From contig NZ_ABCT01000004.1 in NCBI RefSeq assembly GCF_000170915.1, positions 62,001-126,000 on the forward strand: DNA of 64,000 bases. The letters run 5' to 3'. The translations under genes and the position numbers were made by a program. Below the pieces are notes generated by a model. The model did not search any database, had not been told where the DNA came from, and saw only the letters and a list, made by a program, of their open reading frames with translations. How positions within the stretch are numbered: position 1 is the stretch's first letter; every line of letters starts with the position of its first letter. The stretch comes from Limnobacter sp. MED105. Its GTDB lineage: Bacteria; Pseudomonadota; Gammaproteobacteria; Burkholderiales; Burkholderiaceae_B. This document shows, in pieces, positions 19,619-27,912 of this stretch.

Positions 19619-20863
19619 CTATATCAAACCTTCAAAGGGCAACGCCAGAACGGTGTCCCCAGCCTTCAAATCACCTTGGTCATGTTCCAGCACCAGCAAG
19701 CAATCGGATTCAGACATACTGCGCAAGATTCCTGATCCTTGGGCGCCGCTAAGGTGGGCAAGCAAAAGACCTTTTCCCATGGTCAGGCGGGCTCGTTGAT
19801 ACTCGGTACGTCCTGGGCGTTTGCGTACATTTTGAGCCAATTTTGCAGACACCATTGGAATTGGCAGTGCGTTGGCATTGGCCAGTTTGAACAAAGCGTC
19901 ACGCACGAATGCATAAAAGGTCACCATGACTGCGACTGGGTTGCCGGGCAGGCCGAACAAGTACGCAGAGTCACCATTGGTTGAATTGTGCACCTGGCCA
20001 AAGGCCATTGGACGGCCAGGGCGCATGGCAATTTTCCAGAAGTTAACGCTCCCCAGTTTTTCCATGACCTGCTTGGTGTAGTCTGCTTCACCCACAGATA
20101 CGCCGCCCGATGTAATGATCACATCGGCTTGTTCCATGGCCTGCAGCATCGCGTGTTCAAGGGCTTCCGGGGAGTCATGAACTACCCCCATGTCAAGCAG
20201 TTCAATAAACCTCAAACGAGTCAACATGCCATACAAAGTGTAACGGTTGCTGTCGTACACGCAGCCTTCATCCAGCGGCTGACCCAAGGAGCGTAACTCG
20301 TCGCCGGTGGAGAAAAATGCAACACGCAATTTTCTGCGTACCGAGATTTCGGCAACGCCCAGTGAGGCGAGCAGGCCCAAGTCAGCTGGTCGAAGTACCT
20401 TGCCAGCGGGCAGGGCGGGTTTGCCAATCGTTAGGTCTTCACCGGCAAGTCTGCGGTTGTCTCCGGCCTTGACAGCCCCTGGTGGAAAACTGATTTGGTC
20501 GCCGCTCACGGTGGCATTTTCTTGCACCAGCACGGTGTCGCAGTTCAGGGGCATCACTGCGCCGGTCATAATGCGCACGCATTCGCCATTGCCACAAGTG
20601 CCGGTGAAGGCTTTTCCCGCATAGGCGGTACCGATCATTGTCAGGTGAGTGATGTCGGAATTCTGTATGTTGCTGCTGTTGAAGGCATAACCATCCATCG
20701 CAGAATTGTCGTGAGCCGGCACATTGATGGGGGACAACAAATCCGCAGCAAGTACCTGGTCCAGCGCCTCGCGAATGGCCACCGTGCGTGTGCCTGTAAT
20801 CGGCTTGAGAAGCGACAGTATTTTTAGTCGCGCTTGTTCCACTGTTTGAAAATCAGTTTCCAT
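19619..20863 (-). CDS. moeA: Molybdopterin molybdenumtransferase
   Basis: MoeA inserts molybdate into adenylylated molybdopterin. The 414-residue length and motifs are typical: VPAHDNSAMDGYA near the N-terminus, IMTGAVMP, TSGGVSVGEADY (the MogA-like nucleotide loop) and LFGLPGNPVAVMV. It is the last gene of moaA-fdhD-mobA-moeA, 15 bases after mobA. The cofactor made here serves the formate dehydrogenase encoded divergently. Confidence 0.95.
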   Translation of the reverse strand: METDFQTVEQARLKILSLLKPITGTRTVAIREALDQVLAADLLSPINVPAHDNSAMDGYAFNSSNIQNSDITHLTMIGTAYAGKAFTGTCGNGECVRIMTGAVMPLNCDTVLVQENATVSGDQISFPPGAVKAGDNRRLAGEDLTIGKPALPAGKVLRPADLGLLASLGVAEISVRRKLRVAFFSTGDELRSLGQPLDEGCVYDSNRYTLYGMLTRLRFIELLDMGVVHDSPEALEHAMLQAMEQADVIITSGGVSVGEADYTKQVMEKLGSVNFWKIAMRPGRPMAFGQVHNSTNGDSAYLFGLPGNPVAVMVTFYAFVRDALFKLANANALPIPMVSAKLAQNVRKRPGRTEYQRARLTMGKGLLLAHLSGAQGSGILRSMSESDCLLVLEHDQGDLKAGDTVLALPFEGLI

Positions 20864-20878
20864 GCTTTGCCTTGCTAC

Positions 20879-21472
20879 TCAGGATTTCTGCTCAAGTTCT
20901 TTGAGTTCTTCAAGCGTGTTGACGTTGTGAAAGGCGGCTTCATCGTCAAACTCAACAGCCTCATGAGGAATATTGGCGTACCAGGCGTCAATTTTCCGGC
21001 CGCCCTTGCGCAGGAATTCTTCCATACTGGGCAACAGTTCGGTTCGCATCATGCAAAACACCGGGTGGTGGCGACCTTTGGTCGAAGCCACTGTCAACAT
21101 CAGCCCAACATTTTTCTCGAAGGGGGCGCTCAGTTTTTCAACCAGATTCACCGGGAACATGGGCACATCGCAAGGCACGGTCACCAAGAAAGGCACTGTG
21201 GCGTAACTAAGGGCTGTCTGCATTCCTGCCAGAGGGCCTGCAAAATCGGGTTGCTGGTCGCATATTACAGGTATGCCGAATCCTTCGTAGACACCAATGT
21301 TTCTGTTGGCATTCATGGTCATGCTGCCGACCTGCCCATTGAGTCGCATCATGGCATGAAGTGCCAGTGGTGCGTTTTTGTAATTGCGTAATCCTTTGTC
21401 GATGCCACCCATTCGGCGGCCCATGCCACCGGCGAGGATAACGCCGGTGATGTCATCCAGAGAGATACTCAT
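20879..21472 (-). CDS. mobA: Molybdenum cofactor guanylyltransferase
   Basis: MobA attaches GMP to Mo-molybdopterin, giving the MGD form used by DMSO-reductase-family enzymes such as formate dehydrogenase. The nucleotide-binding LAGGMGRRMGGIDKGL motif lies at residues 14-29, and TVPCDVPMFP supplies the metal-binding aspartate. The 197 residues are typical. Its ATG overlaps the fdhD stop by four bases. Confidence 0.95.
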   Translation of the reverse strand: MSISLDDITGVILAGGMGRRMGGIDKGLRNYKNAPLALHAMMRLNGQVGSMTMNANRNIGVYEGFGIPVICDQQPDFAGPLAGMQTALSYATVPFLVTVPCDVPMFPVNLVEKLSAPFEKNVGLMLTVASTKGRHHPVFCMMRTELLPSMEEFLRKGGRKIDAWYANIPHEAVEFDDEAAFHNVNTLEELKELEQKS

Positions 21473-22338
21473 GCGTATTGTGTGTCAGTTAAAGTGTTGA
21501 ATCGATGGGTGCCGGTGTAGAGCAAGTAATGCTTGCCCTGGCAGCGCCCCAGCATTGTGATATTCAATTTCTGGGCGATTTCATAGCCCATTTGTGTCAG
21601 GCCCGAGCGCGATACCAACACGGGTATGCCCATTTGTGCGCATTTAATGACCATCTCTGAGGTTAACCTGCCGGTGGTATAAAAAATTTTGTCCTCACCA
21701 GTCATGCCGTGTAACCACATTTGGCCAGCGATGGCATCGACGGCGTTGTGACGCCCAACGTCTTCAACAAACAGCAAAATTTCTCCGCGGTTCTCGCCGC
21801 TATTCGAACACAGTGCGCAACCATGCACAGCGCCAGCCTGTTTGTAGATTGACTCGTGTTTACGAACATTGTCCATCACGCCGTACAGCACGTCTTGCGA
21901 AAGGTGATAGGCGTTGCTGAGTTGAACCTTGTCCAGATCTTCCATCAAGTCCCCGAAAACGGTGCCTTGTCCGCAGCCCGAAGTTGTAGTTTTCTTCTCC
22001 AGCTTCTGGGCCTTTTCTGTGGTTTCCCAAATGGTTTGGCCGGTATTTTTCAACACAGCTGAAGTGACCGCAACACTCTCTGTTTCCCAGTCCACATGAA
22101 TTGCCGCGATCTCCGAGGGATCAGACACTAATCGCTGATTGCGCAGCCAGCCCAGCGCCAAGGCCTCAGGTTGTGAGCCCAAGGTCATGATGGTCAGCAG
22201 TTCTTTTTTGTCGAAGTACAGGGTGAGTGGGTGTTCACCAGAAATTTGAACCGGCACCTGTTCTCCGCGCTCGTTGGTGGCCGTAATTTCAACGGTGCTG
22301 GGTATGCTCGCCTGAGTGGTTTGTATTTGTGCTGCCAT
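21469..22338 (-). CDS. fdhD: Formate dehydrogenase accessory sulfurtransferase
   Basis: FdhD passes sulfur from cysteine desulfurase to the molybdenum of formate dehydrogenase and is essential for its activity. The 289-residue protein contains TTSGCGQGTVFGDL at the loop where E. coli has its CxxC pair, so only one of the two loop cysteines is present; this is a common variant. Other family stretches are AGAVHGCALC, EDVGRHNAVDAIAG and YTTGRLTSEMV. It sits in the Moco operon directly opposite the fdh operon. Confidence 0.95.
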   Translation of the reverse strand: MAAQIQTTQASIPSTVEITATNERGEQVPVQISGEHPLTLYFDKKELLTIMTLGSQPEALALGWLRNQRLVSDPSEIAAIHVDWETESVAVTSAVLKNTGQTIWETTEKAQKLEKKTTTSGCGQGTVFGDLMEDLDKVQLSNAYHLSQDVLYGVMDNVRKHESIYKQAGAVHGCALCSNSGENRGEILLFVEDVGRHNAVDAIAGQMWLHGMTGEDKIFYTTGRLTSEMVIKCAQMGIPVLVSRSGLTQMGYEIAQKLNITMLGRCQGKHYLLYTGTHRFNTLTDTQYA

Positions 22339-22356
22339 AACTTTTTCAATAAACCC

Positions 22357-23475
22357 CTATCCGCCGATGTAAGACATTTCAATTCTGTCCTTGGGCTGAG
22401 TGGTGTTTTCAGTTCGAATTTCGCTGTAGCGATCGGCCCTGACAGACCACAGATTTCTGATCGCATCGTTCAGTTGCTTGCCAATTTCTTCTGATGGAGA
22501 GTTTGAGCGAATCAATGGTTTTAAATCGTGCCCTTTGCTCGCAAACAGGCAGGTGTATAGCTTGCCTTCGGTGGACAAACGAATACGGGTGCAGTCTTTA
22601 CAGAAGGCTTGCGTTACTGAGGAAATCACGCCGATTTCACCTGCGCCATCGCTGTATTTCCAGCGTTCAGCCACTTCACCCGTGTAATTGGCATCCAGCA
22701 TTTGCAACTGCGACACCTGTTGGGAAATCATATTGACGATACGGGCGGAAGGAATAACTTCGTCCATTTTCCATCCGTTGCTACTGCCTACATCCATGTA
22801 CTCAATAAAACGCAGTATGTGGGGTGTGCTTTTGAAGTGTTTGGCCATGGGTAACACTTGGTCGTCATTCATCCCACCTTTGACAACCATGTTCACTTTG
22901 ATTGGACCAAGGCCTGCCTCGTGTGCCGCCTCGATGCCATCTAGCACCTCATCCACGGAGAAATCGACGTCATTCATGGCCTTGAAAACCGCATCGTCTA
23001 TCGCATCCAGGCTCACTGTGACACGGTTCAATCCGGCTTCTTTCAATGTTCTCGATTTTTTGCGTAGCAGGGTGCCGTTGGTAGTCAACGTGATCTCAAC
23101 TGGCTTTCCGCTTGGTGTGCGCAGGCGTGCCAGTTGCTCAATCAAAATTTCGATATTTTTTCGAAGCAGGGGTTCGCCACCAGTGAGGCGAATTTTCTCG
23201 ACACCCAGTGCAACGAATTCGCGAGCAACCCGCTCGATTTCTTCAAAGCTGAGCAAGTCTTTGTGTGGCAAAAACTGGTAGTCTTTGTCGAAAATCGACT
23301 TAGGCATGCAGTACACGCAACGAAAGTTGCACCGATCCGTGACAGAAATACGCAAGTCGTGAAGCCTGCGATTGAAATGATCTTTTGCGGGTACTTCACT
23401 GTTCTGCGGTGCGCTGAAATTCAGGGGAATTACGCGCGAATTGTCCTGGACCAGTTGAATAACTCGGTCTGTCAT
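22357..23475 (-). CDS. moaA: GTP 3',8-cyclase
   Basis: MoaA is a radical SAM enzyme that starts molybdopterin synthesis from GTP. The SAM cluster motif is CNFRCVYC near residue 50, followed by LTGGEPLLR. The C-terminal second cluster has cysteines in [10 protein letters not shown] and YTCLFA, and the protein ends in the conserved Gly-Gly tail (YIGG) that activates catalysis. The 372-residue length is normal. It is the first gene of the Moco operon and is transcribed away from DUF3305. Confidence 0.95.
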   Translation of the reverse strand: MTDRVIQLVQDNSRVIPLNFSAPQNSEVPAKDHFNRRLHDLRISVTDRCNFRCVYCMPKSIFDKDYQFLPHKDLLSFEEIERVAREFVALGVEKIRLTGGEPLLRKNIEILIEQLARLRTPSGKPVEITLTTNGTLLRKKSRTLKEAGLNRVTVSLDAIDDAVFKAMNDVDFSVDEVLDGIEAAHEAGLGPIKVNMVVKGGMNDDQVLPMAKHFKSTPHILRFIEYMDVGSSNGWKMDEVIPSARIVNMISQQVSQLQMLDANYTGEVAERWKYSDGAGEIGVISSVTQAFCKDCTRIRLSTEGKLYTCLFASKGHDLKPLIRSNSPSEEIGKQLNDAIRNLWSVRADRYSEIRTENTTQPKDRIEMSYIGG

Positions 23476-23595
23476 CGTTCAATCCCTCGCCCCATGGGGC
23501 AAACTCCTATTGTGATACTTGTGGTGTATCTTCTAATCTAATAACCATGAATTGTGCCCGTACTGGCGGGCACCGGCAACTCACAGAGGTGTTTT
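23476..23595. promoter_or_regulatory. Divergent regulatory region, Moco operon / DUF3305
   Basis: The region contains the perfect 12-base palindrome GCCCCATGGGGC (23489-23500), close to the moaA start, and a hairpin with GTGCCCG (23554-23560) and CGGGCAC (23567-23573) arms in the DUF3305 leader. An AGAGGT ribosome binding site sits at 23585-23590. No ModE-type palindrome or Moco riboswitch was recognised. Confidence 0.4.
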
Positions 23596-24063
23596 TTGAG
23601 CGCAAAATTTTTGGTGCTGGGTGAACTGGCTTTGAATGTCAAAATCGGGAAAGTGGCCCAGAACTCTCCTTGGCAGCCATTTCGCTGGCAAGTACTCGAG
23701 ATGAGCCCGATTGATGTTCCAATGATGCAAGGTGAAGATGAGCGGGTTCAGATCATCAATGTCGAGGTGTATCAAGATCAGTTACAGGGCTATTTTCTCA
23801 ATTTAGACACTGAGACTCCTTTTGTTTTCTTCGGTGTGCGTTACCCGGAAGAAAATAAAACGCTAATGCCTTCAATATTCGAGGCTACTTTTAGCTACGA
23901 CGAGGCGGCACGCTGGATGGACTCCAACGAAGAGGTACAAACCTTGCCGTTGCCCGCGCCAGTGGCGAGTTGGCTGGCGGAACTGGTTCAGGCGAAATAC
24001 CAGCCTGAGCCCAAACAGCGCAGGCGTCCACAGTCTTTCTTAAAACCTGAAGAGCGCAGTTAA
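23596..24063 (+). CDS. DUF3305 domain protein (formate dehydrogenase accessory)
   Basis: This is about 155 residues if translation begins at TTG 23596, which is preceded by AGAGGT at six bases. A GTG at 23554 is also in frame but falls in a leader hairpin. The product matches DUF3305, including the WQPFRWQV and YPEENKTLMPSIFEATFSYDEA regions and a basic tail. The family is found with DUF3306 beside formate dehydrogenase genes in proteobacteria. The role is unknown; assembly or maturation is likely by association. DUF3306 follows after four bases. Confidence 0.8.
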   Translation: MSAKFLVLGELALNVKIGKVAQNSPWQPFRWQVLEMSPIDVPMMQGEDERVQIINVEVYQDQLQGYFLNLDTETPFVFFGVRYPEENKTLMPSIFEATFSYDEAARWMDSNEEVQTLPLPAPVASWLAELVQAKYQPEPKQRRRPQSFLKPEERS

Positions 24064-24067
24064 TTCG

Positions 24068-24742
24068 ATGAGCGAAAATTTTTTAAGTCGTTGGTCCAAG
24101 CGGAAGCTTGAGGTTCGAGCCCAGGAGCAACTGGCCGAACAAGCGTCCGTCTTGCAGACAGAAGCACCTTTATCTGGTGTCGATTCCGGACAAGGTGCCG
24201 CGGCGGATGAATTAAGCACACCAAAGCCACTGGAGCAGACGGCGGCTACCCAGCCTGAGTTGCCTTTGCCGACGGAAGAAGATCTCCAGGCGGTAGAGCA
24301 GGGTGGTGATATCAAGGCTTTCATGGTCGAAAAAGTGTCCACGGAGCTGAAAAACAAGGCATTCAAGGCACTTTTTTCCCGCCCGGAATTCAATGTGATG
24401 GATGGTCTGGACATCTACATTGATGATTACAATAAATTTACACCGCTGAGTCAGGAGGACATCGGGAAAATGACCCTGTCCAAGCAATTGCTCAGCAGGC
24501 CTGACCTTGAAATATTGAAAAAGTCCGAGATTGATGAGGGGCTTGAGCGCGTTGGAGCAGTGCTTTCCGAAACTGATGACTCTGGGTCTCCTGTGTTAGA
24601 CGAAATCGATGTGTCTGAACATTCCGATCTTGAAAAATCAGATTTACAGAATGAGACTAGGGTTATCCCTGACACACTGCAAGATGCTGATTATAAAAAA
24701 GAATTAGAAAATCGTTCGTTTGAATCGCCAGATAAAAAATAA
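24068..24742 (+). CDS. DUF3306 domain protein (formate dehydrogenase accessory)
   Basis: The 224-residue soluble protein begins MSENFLSRWSKRK, the characteristic N-terminus of DUF3306. A low-complexity acidic/Pro/Gln segment follows to about residue 75. A conserved central block (LKNKAFKALFSRPEFNVMDGLD) predicts a small helical domain, and the tail is acidic and probably disordered. It is paired with DUF3305 and lies upstream of the sigma-54 promoter of the fdh operon, so it can be transcribed separately from the structural genes. Function unknown. Confidence 0.82.
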   Translation: MSENFLSRWSKRKLEVRAQEQLAEQASVLQTEAPLSGVDSGQGAAADELSTPKPLEQTAATQPELPLPTEEDLQAVEQGGDIKAFMVEKVSTELKNKAFKALFSRPEFNVMDGLDIYIDDYNKFTPLSQEDIGKMTLSKQLLSRPDLEILKKSEIDEGLERVGAVLSETDDSGSPVLDEIDVSEHSDLEKSDLQNETRVIPDTLQDADYKKELENRSFESPDKK

Positions 24743-24755
24743 CGAATACTTGGTA

Positions 24756-24796
24756 CATTTTGTCTGTGGCGTGTCCAGCCCGATACAGACAAAATG
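24756..24796. promoter_or_regulatory. Perfect 12-bp inverted repeat, candidate upstream activator site
   Basis: CATTTTGTCTGT (24756-24767) is matched exactly by ACAGACAAAATG (24785-24796) across a 17-base spacer. It lies about 80-115 bases upstream of the sigma-54 -24 element, the usual distance for an enhancer-binding protein site. It could also be the hairpin end of the DUF3306 transcript, but there is no T-run. Confidence 0.5.
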
Positions 24797-24810
24797 CACC
24801 AACACTCATG

Positions 24811-24822
24811 CTTGTATACAAG
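24811..24822. promoter_or_regulatory. Perfect 12-bp palindrome CTTGTATACAAG
   Basis: CTTGTATACAAG is fully self-complementary and lies about 50 bases upstream of the -24 element of the fdh promoter. It is a candidate operator or second activator half-site pair. The regulator cannot be named. Confidence 0.4.
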
Positions 24823-24872
24823 AGGTATTTCTAGGCGACTGATTCTAAATAAGAAAATTCTCCCCGCTGGTC

Positions 24873-24888
24873 TGGCACAAGTTTTGCA
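24873..24888 (+). promoter_or_regulatory. Sigma-54 (-24/-12) promoter of the formate dehydrogenase operon
   Basis: TGGCAC-aagtt-TTGCA matches the sigma-54 consensus TGGCAC-N5-TTGCA exactly, with the invariant GG and GC correctly spaced. Transcription would start near 24899, about 28 bases before the poly-ferredoxin ATG. This implies control by an enhancer-binding activator, whose gene is not in the window. Confidence 0.8.
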
Positions 24889-24926
24889 ATTAATTGCCAA
24901 ATAACCAAAATAGAAGTATCAATACA

Positions 24927-27041
24927 ATGACCAACTCGGATGTGTTTGTGTGTGGTTGCCAGGGCAGCGGCGAGACAGTCGATAAAGCGTTGCAAAACGT
25001 GAGAGTCGAGGGTATTCGTTTCATTTCAGCCCAGCGCGCTTGCCGCGACGGAATCACCGCAGTGCTGGACGCCAAGAACCAAACTGCTGGCGCTCGCTGT
25101 TTTGTGGGTTGTACGCAGGAACAAGCAGTATTTGAATCTGTTGCCGACGGCGCAACATCCCAAACTATTGAATTCTTCAATTTGCGCGGCCTGTTGCGAG
25201 GTCAGCCGACGGGTCAAAGCTCGCCCGAGGCCGCAGCCACGGTGGCAGCGTTGGCCGCCTACGAAACTGATTTCCAGGTTGAGCCCGTGCCGGCTGTGGT
25301 GTTTAAATCGCAAGGCCGTGTCGCCATTGTTTCCAACAGTGACAAGCAGTTGCACCATGCGCAAACCCTTTCGAACAACCTGACGGTTGATTTGTTGGTG
25401 GCTGATCCCGCAGGTCTCGTGCTACCAGCCAAGCGCGATCTAAACGTACTCGCATTAAGTGTCGATTCTGCCGAAGGCTACCTTGGCGCATTCTCCCTGA
25501 ATACACGAAAGACCAATCCGGTCGACATGGAAATGTGCACGCGCTGCGGCGCCTGTGTGGATGCCTGTCCCACCCAATCAATTTCCAAAGAATCGCTGAC
25601 CATCGATTTGAACAGTTGCGACCAATCCGGCGCCTGTATCAAGGCTTGTGGCGATTTCAAGGCGATTTCATTTGCCGACATGAGTACCGTGGCCGCGCGC
25701 CAGTACGACATGGTCATCGACTGCACCATGCCCGGTCTGTTTGCAGATCGCCAGGCGCCCTTGGGGTACTGGCATGTTGGTGACAGCGATCAATTGCTGC
25801 TCGAAGCAATGCTCGACGCAGTACAAACCGTGGGCGAATTCGAGAAGCCCAAATTCTTTGAGTACAAGTCAAGCATCTGTGCGCACAGCCGCTCGAACAA
25901 GGAAGGCTGCAATAGTTGCATCGACGCTTGCAGCACCAAAGCGATCAAGTCAGCTGGCGAGAAAATTGAGGTGAATCCTCACCTGTGCCTTGGTTGCGGT
26001 GCCTGCACCACGGTGTGCCCAACTGGAGCCATTCAGTTTGCTTTGAGTCCCGCGACTGTTCAGGGCCGTTCAATCAAGTCCGCACTCAAGGCCTTCCGTG
26101 CCAACGCTGGCAAGAAGGCCGAAGTTGTGTTGCACGGCCCAGACCTTGAACACAACTGGCTGGAGTCGGCAAAAAAAGCCGCGAAGCCAGCATCGGGCAA
26201 AGCTGCAATTTCAGACTTCAGCTTGTTGCCAATTGAATTGAATCACAGTGCCAGTGTCGGTCCGGATCTTTGGTTGTCTGCACTGGCTTTTGGTGCAGAC
26301 CGCGTCACCATCATGCAGTCTGCTGTTGAAGCAAGTCACTATGGCGAGCCCTTGGCCGCACAGGTGGGTTGGGTCAATGCCTTGCTGGAAGCCATTGGCT
26401 TGCAGCGCCGTGTTCGGGTGCTGCATGTCGGCCAAACAGACCAGTTGTTTGCCCCCAGCGACCTGCAGGCAAGTGGCGTAGCGCCAGCCAGCTTCGAGTT
26501 GTCCTCGAACAAGCGTACCCGCATGGAATTTGCAATCGACCACTTGGTCGAATATGCCCAACTGAAAGCAAAAGTGAGCTTTGCGGAACCGATCGCCCTG
26601 CCAGCAGCTGCGCCGTTCGGCGCGGTGTTGGTCAACAAAGACAAATGCACCTTGTGCATGAGTTGCACAAGCGCTTGCCCCGCTTCGGCGCTAATCGACA
26701 ATCCTGAAATGCCACAACTGCGCTTCATTGAACGCAACTGCGTGCAGTGTGGTTTGTGTGTCGAGACGTGTCCCGAAAATGCCATGCAGCTTGTTCCACA
26801 ATTGCTGCTTGGACCCGCTGCACGTGAAAAGCGCGTGTTGAATGAATCGCAGCCTTTCCATTGCATCAGCTGTGGTAAAGCTTTTGGCACCAAGCACATG
26901 ATCGACAACATGTTTGCCAAATTGAGCCAGCACAGCATGTTCGAGCGCAATGCGAATCGCTTGAAGATGTGTGCCGATTGCCGCGTGACCGACATGTATA
27001 GCGCCAAGGATGAAATGACCATTTTTGAGGTGAAGAAATGA
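24927..27041 (+). CDS. Multi-cluster 4Fe-4S protein of the formate dehydrogenase operon
   Basis: This 704-residue cytoplasmic protein carries several 4Fe-4S motifs. MCTRCGACVDACP (about residue 203) comes first, then a second looser motif (CDQSGACIKAC). CAHSRSNKEGCNSCIDAC and CLGCGACTTVCP follow near 315-365. Near 572-625 are CTLCMSCTSACP and CVQCGLCVETCP. A final C-x2-C...C-x2-C pair (HCISCGK, MCADC) near the C-terminus looks zinc-like. The N-terminus has FVCGCQG and CFVGC motifs. It probably relays electrons or assists fdh maturation. ATG 24927 is chosen; an upstream in-frame start at 24894 would lie before the predicted transcript start. It overlaps the chaperone gene by four bases. Confidence 0.85.
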   Translation: MTNSDVFVCGCQGSGETVDKALQNVRVEGIRFISAQRACRDGITAVLDAKNQTAGARCFVGCTQEQAVFESVADGATSQTIEFFNLRGLLRGQPTGQSSPEAAATVAALAAYETDFQVEPVPAVVFKSQGRVAIVSNSDKQLHHAQTLSNNLTVDLLVADPAGLVLPAKRDLNVLALSVDSAEGYLGAFSLNTRKTNPVDMEMCTRCGACVDACPTQSISKESLTIDLNSCDQSGACIKACGDFKAISFADMSTVAARQYDMVIDCTMPGLFADRQAPLGYWHVGDSDQLLLEAMLDAVQTVGEFEKPKFFEYKSSICAHSRSNKEGCNSCIDACSTKAIKSAGEKIEVNPHLCLGCGACTTVCPTGAIQFALSPATVQGRSIKSALKAFRANAGKKAEVVLHGPDLEHNWLESAKKAAKPASGKAAISDFSLLPIELNHSASVGPDLWLSALAFGADRVTIMQSAVEASHYGEPLAAQVGWVNALLEAIGLQRRVRVLHVGQTDQLFAPSDLQASGVAPASFELSSNKRTRMEFAIDHLVEYAQLKAKVSFAEPIALPAAAPFGAVLVNKDKCTLCMSCTSACPASALIDNPEMPQLRFIERNCVQCGLCVETCPENAMQLVPQLLLGPAAREKRVLNESQPFHCISCGKAFGTKHMIDNMFAKLSQHSMFERNANRLKMCADCRVTDMYSAKDEMTIFEVKK

Positions 27042-27664
27042 GCATCCAGGTTCAACAGGATGACAACCTGATCGCTGGTGAAGACTGGGCCCGTGCCGAT
27101 TTTTACGGTCTGTTGTCCCAGTTGTTTTCAGGCAATGTGACAGACGAGTTCTTGGCGCGTTTTCGCGAAATTGATCGCGAGTTGCTCGACATCACAACCC
27201 CTTTGGGTTTCGAGTTTTCGGAGCTGATCCGAGTGGTCGGACAGTTTGACAGTAAAAAGATCAATCAAGAGTTTGTGGATAATTTCATCGGCGTTGGTCG
27301 CCCGGAAGTCATGCTCTATGGCTCGTATTACATGGCAGGTTTTTTGAATGAAAAGCCCTTGATTGCCTTGCGAGATGACCTGGCCAAATTTGGATTGACC
27401 CGTGATGAAAGCCTGGTGGAGACAGAAGATCACATCGCATTTTTGTGTGAGGTGATGCGCTATCTGATTTTGGCGGATGACCCACCCGTATCGTTCGCCG
27501 AACAACGTGCCTTTTTCCAGGCTCACATGGCGAGTTGGTACGGTCGCATGGCTGACGACATAGAGGCTGCCAGCAATACCGATTTTTACAAAACAGTGGG
27601 TCGATTGACCCGCGTATTTTTTGATGTTGAAACACAGTCTTTCGATTTTGAAAGTGCCGTTTGA
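27038..27664 (+). CDS. TorD/DmsD-family chaperone
   Basis: This 208-residue all-helical protein belongs to the redox-enzyme maturation (TorD) family. The conserved EDHIAFLCEVMRYL segment matches the family E-x-x-H-x-x-x-x-x-x-x-M region. Such chaperones bind the Tat signal of molybdoenzymes and hold them until cofactor is inserted. Here the client is most likely FdhA, encoded two genes downstream. Its ATG overlaps the preceding stop. Confidence 0.87.
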   Translation: MSIQVQQDDNLIAGEDWARADFYGLLSQLFSGNVTDEFLARFREIDRELLDITTPLGFEFSELIRVVGQFDSKKINQEFVDNFIGVGRPEVMLYGSYYMAGFLNEKPLIALRDDLAKFGLTRDESLVETEDHIAFLCEVMRYLILADDPPVSFAEQRAFFQAHMASWYGRMADDIEAASNTDFYKTVGRLTRVFFDVETQSFDFESAV

Positions 27665-27678
27665 TTGGAGGTGATGAG

Positions 27679-27897
27679 ATGACCAAGAAAATGATAAATC
27701 AAGACAAACCCAAGCTAGCAAGACGCCAATTCCTGGTGGGTGCTGGTGCGGGTGTCGCTGCTGCCGGTGCTGCACTGGTGGTTAGCAAACAACCTGAAGT
27801 GGCCGAACAAGCCGCTGCCGCAGGCACCGAGAAAAAATCGAAGGGTTATCAGCTCTCTGAGCATGTGAAAACCTATTACAGAACCTTGCTGGTGTAA
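27679..27897 (+). CDS. Formate dehydrogenase-region Tat-signal small protein
   Basis: This 72-residue protein has a twin-arginine motif (ARRQFLVG) followed by a hydrophobic Ala/Gly-rich stretch and a short polar tail ending YYRTLLV. This matches the small 'formate dehydrogenase region Tat target' family. The ATG at 27679 follows GGAGGTGATG, a strong ribosome binding site. It may act as an exported accessory subunit of the complex. Function is not established. Confidence 0.8.
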   Translation: MTKKMINQDKPKLARRQFLVGAGAGVAAAGAALVVSKQPEVAEQAAAAGTEKKSKGYQLSEHVKTYYRTLLV

Positions 27898-27912
27898 TTC
27901 AAGGAGACCAGG

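Noticed and set aside
23476-23595. Molybdenum cofactor riboswitch upstream of moaA
   Set aside because: The region is short and I see neither the multi-stem architecture nor the conserved core; only simple palindromes are present.
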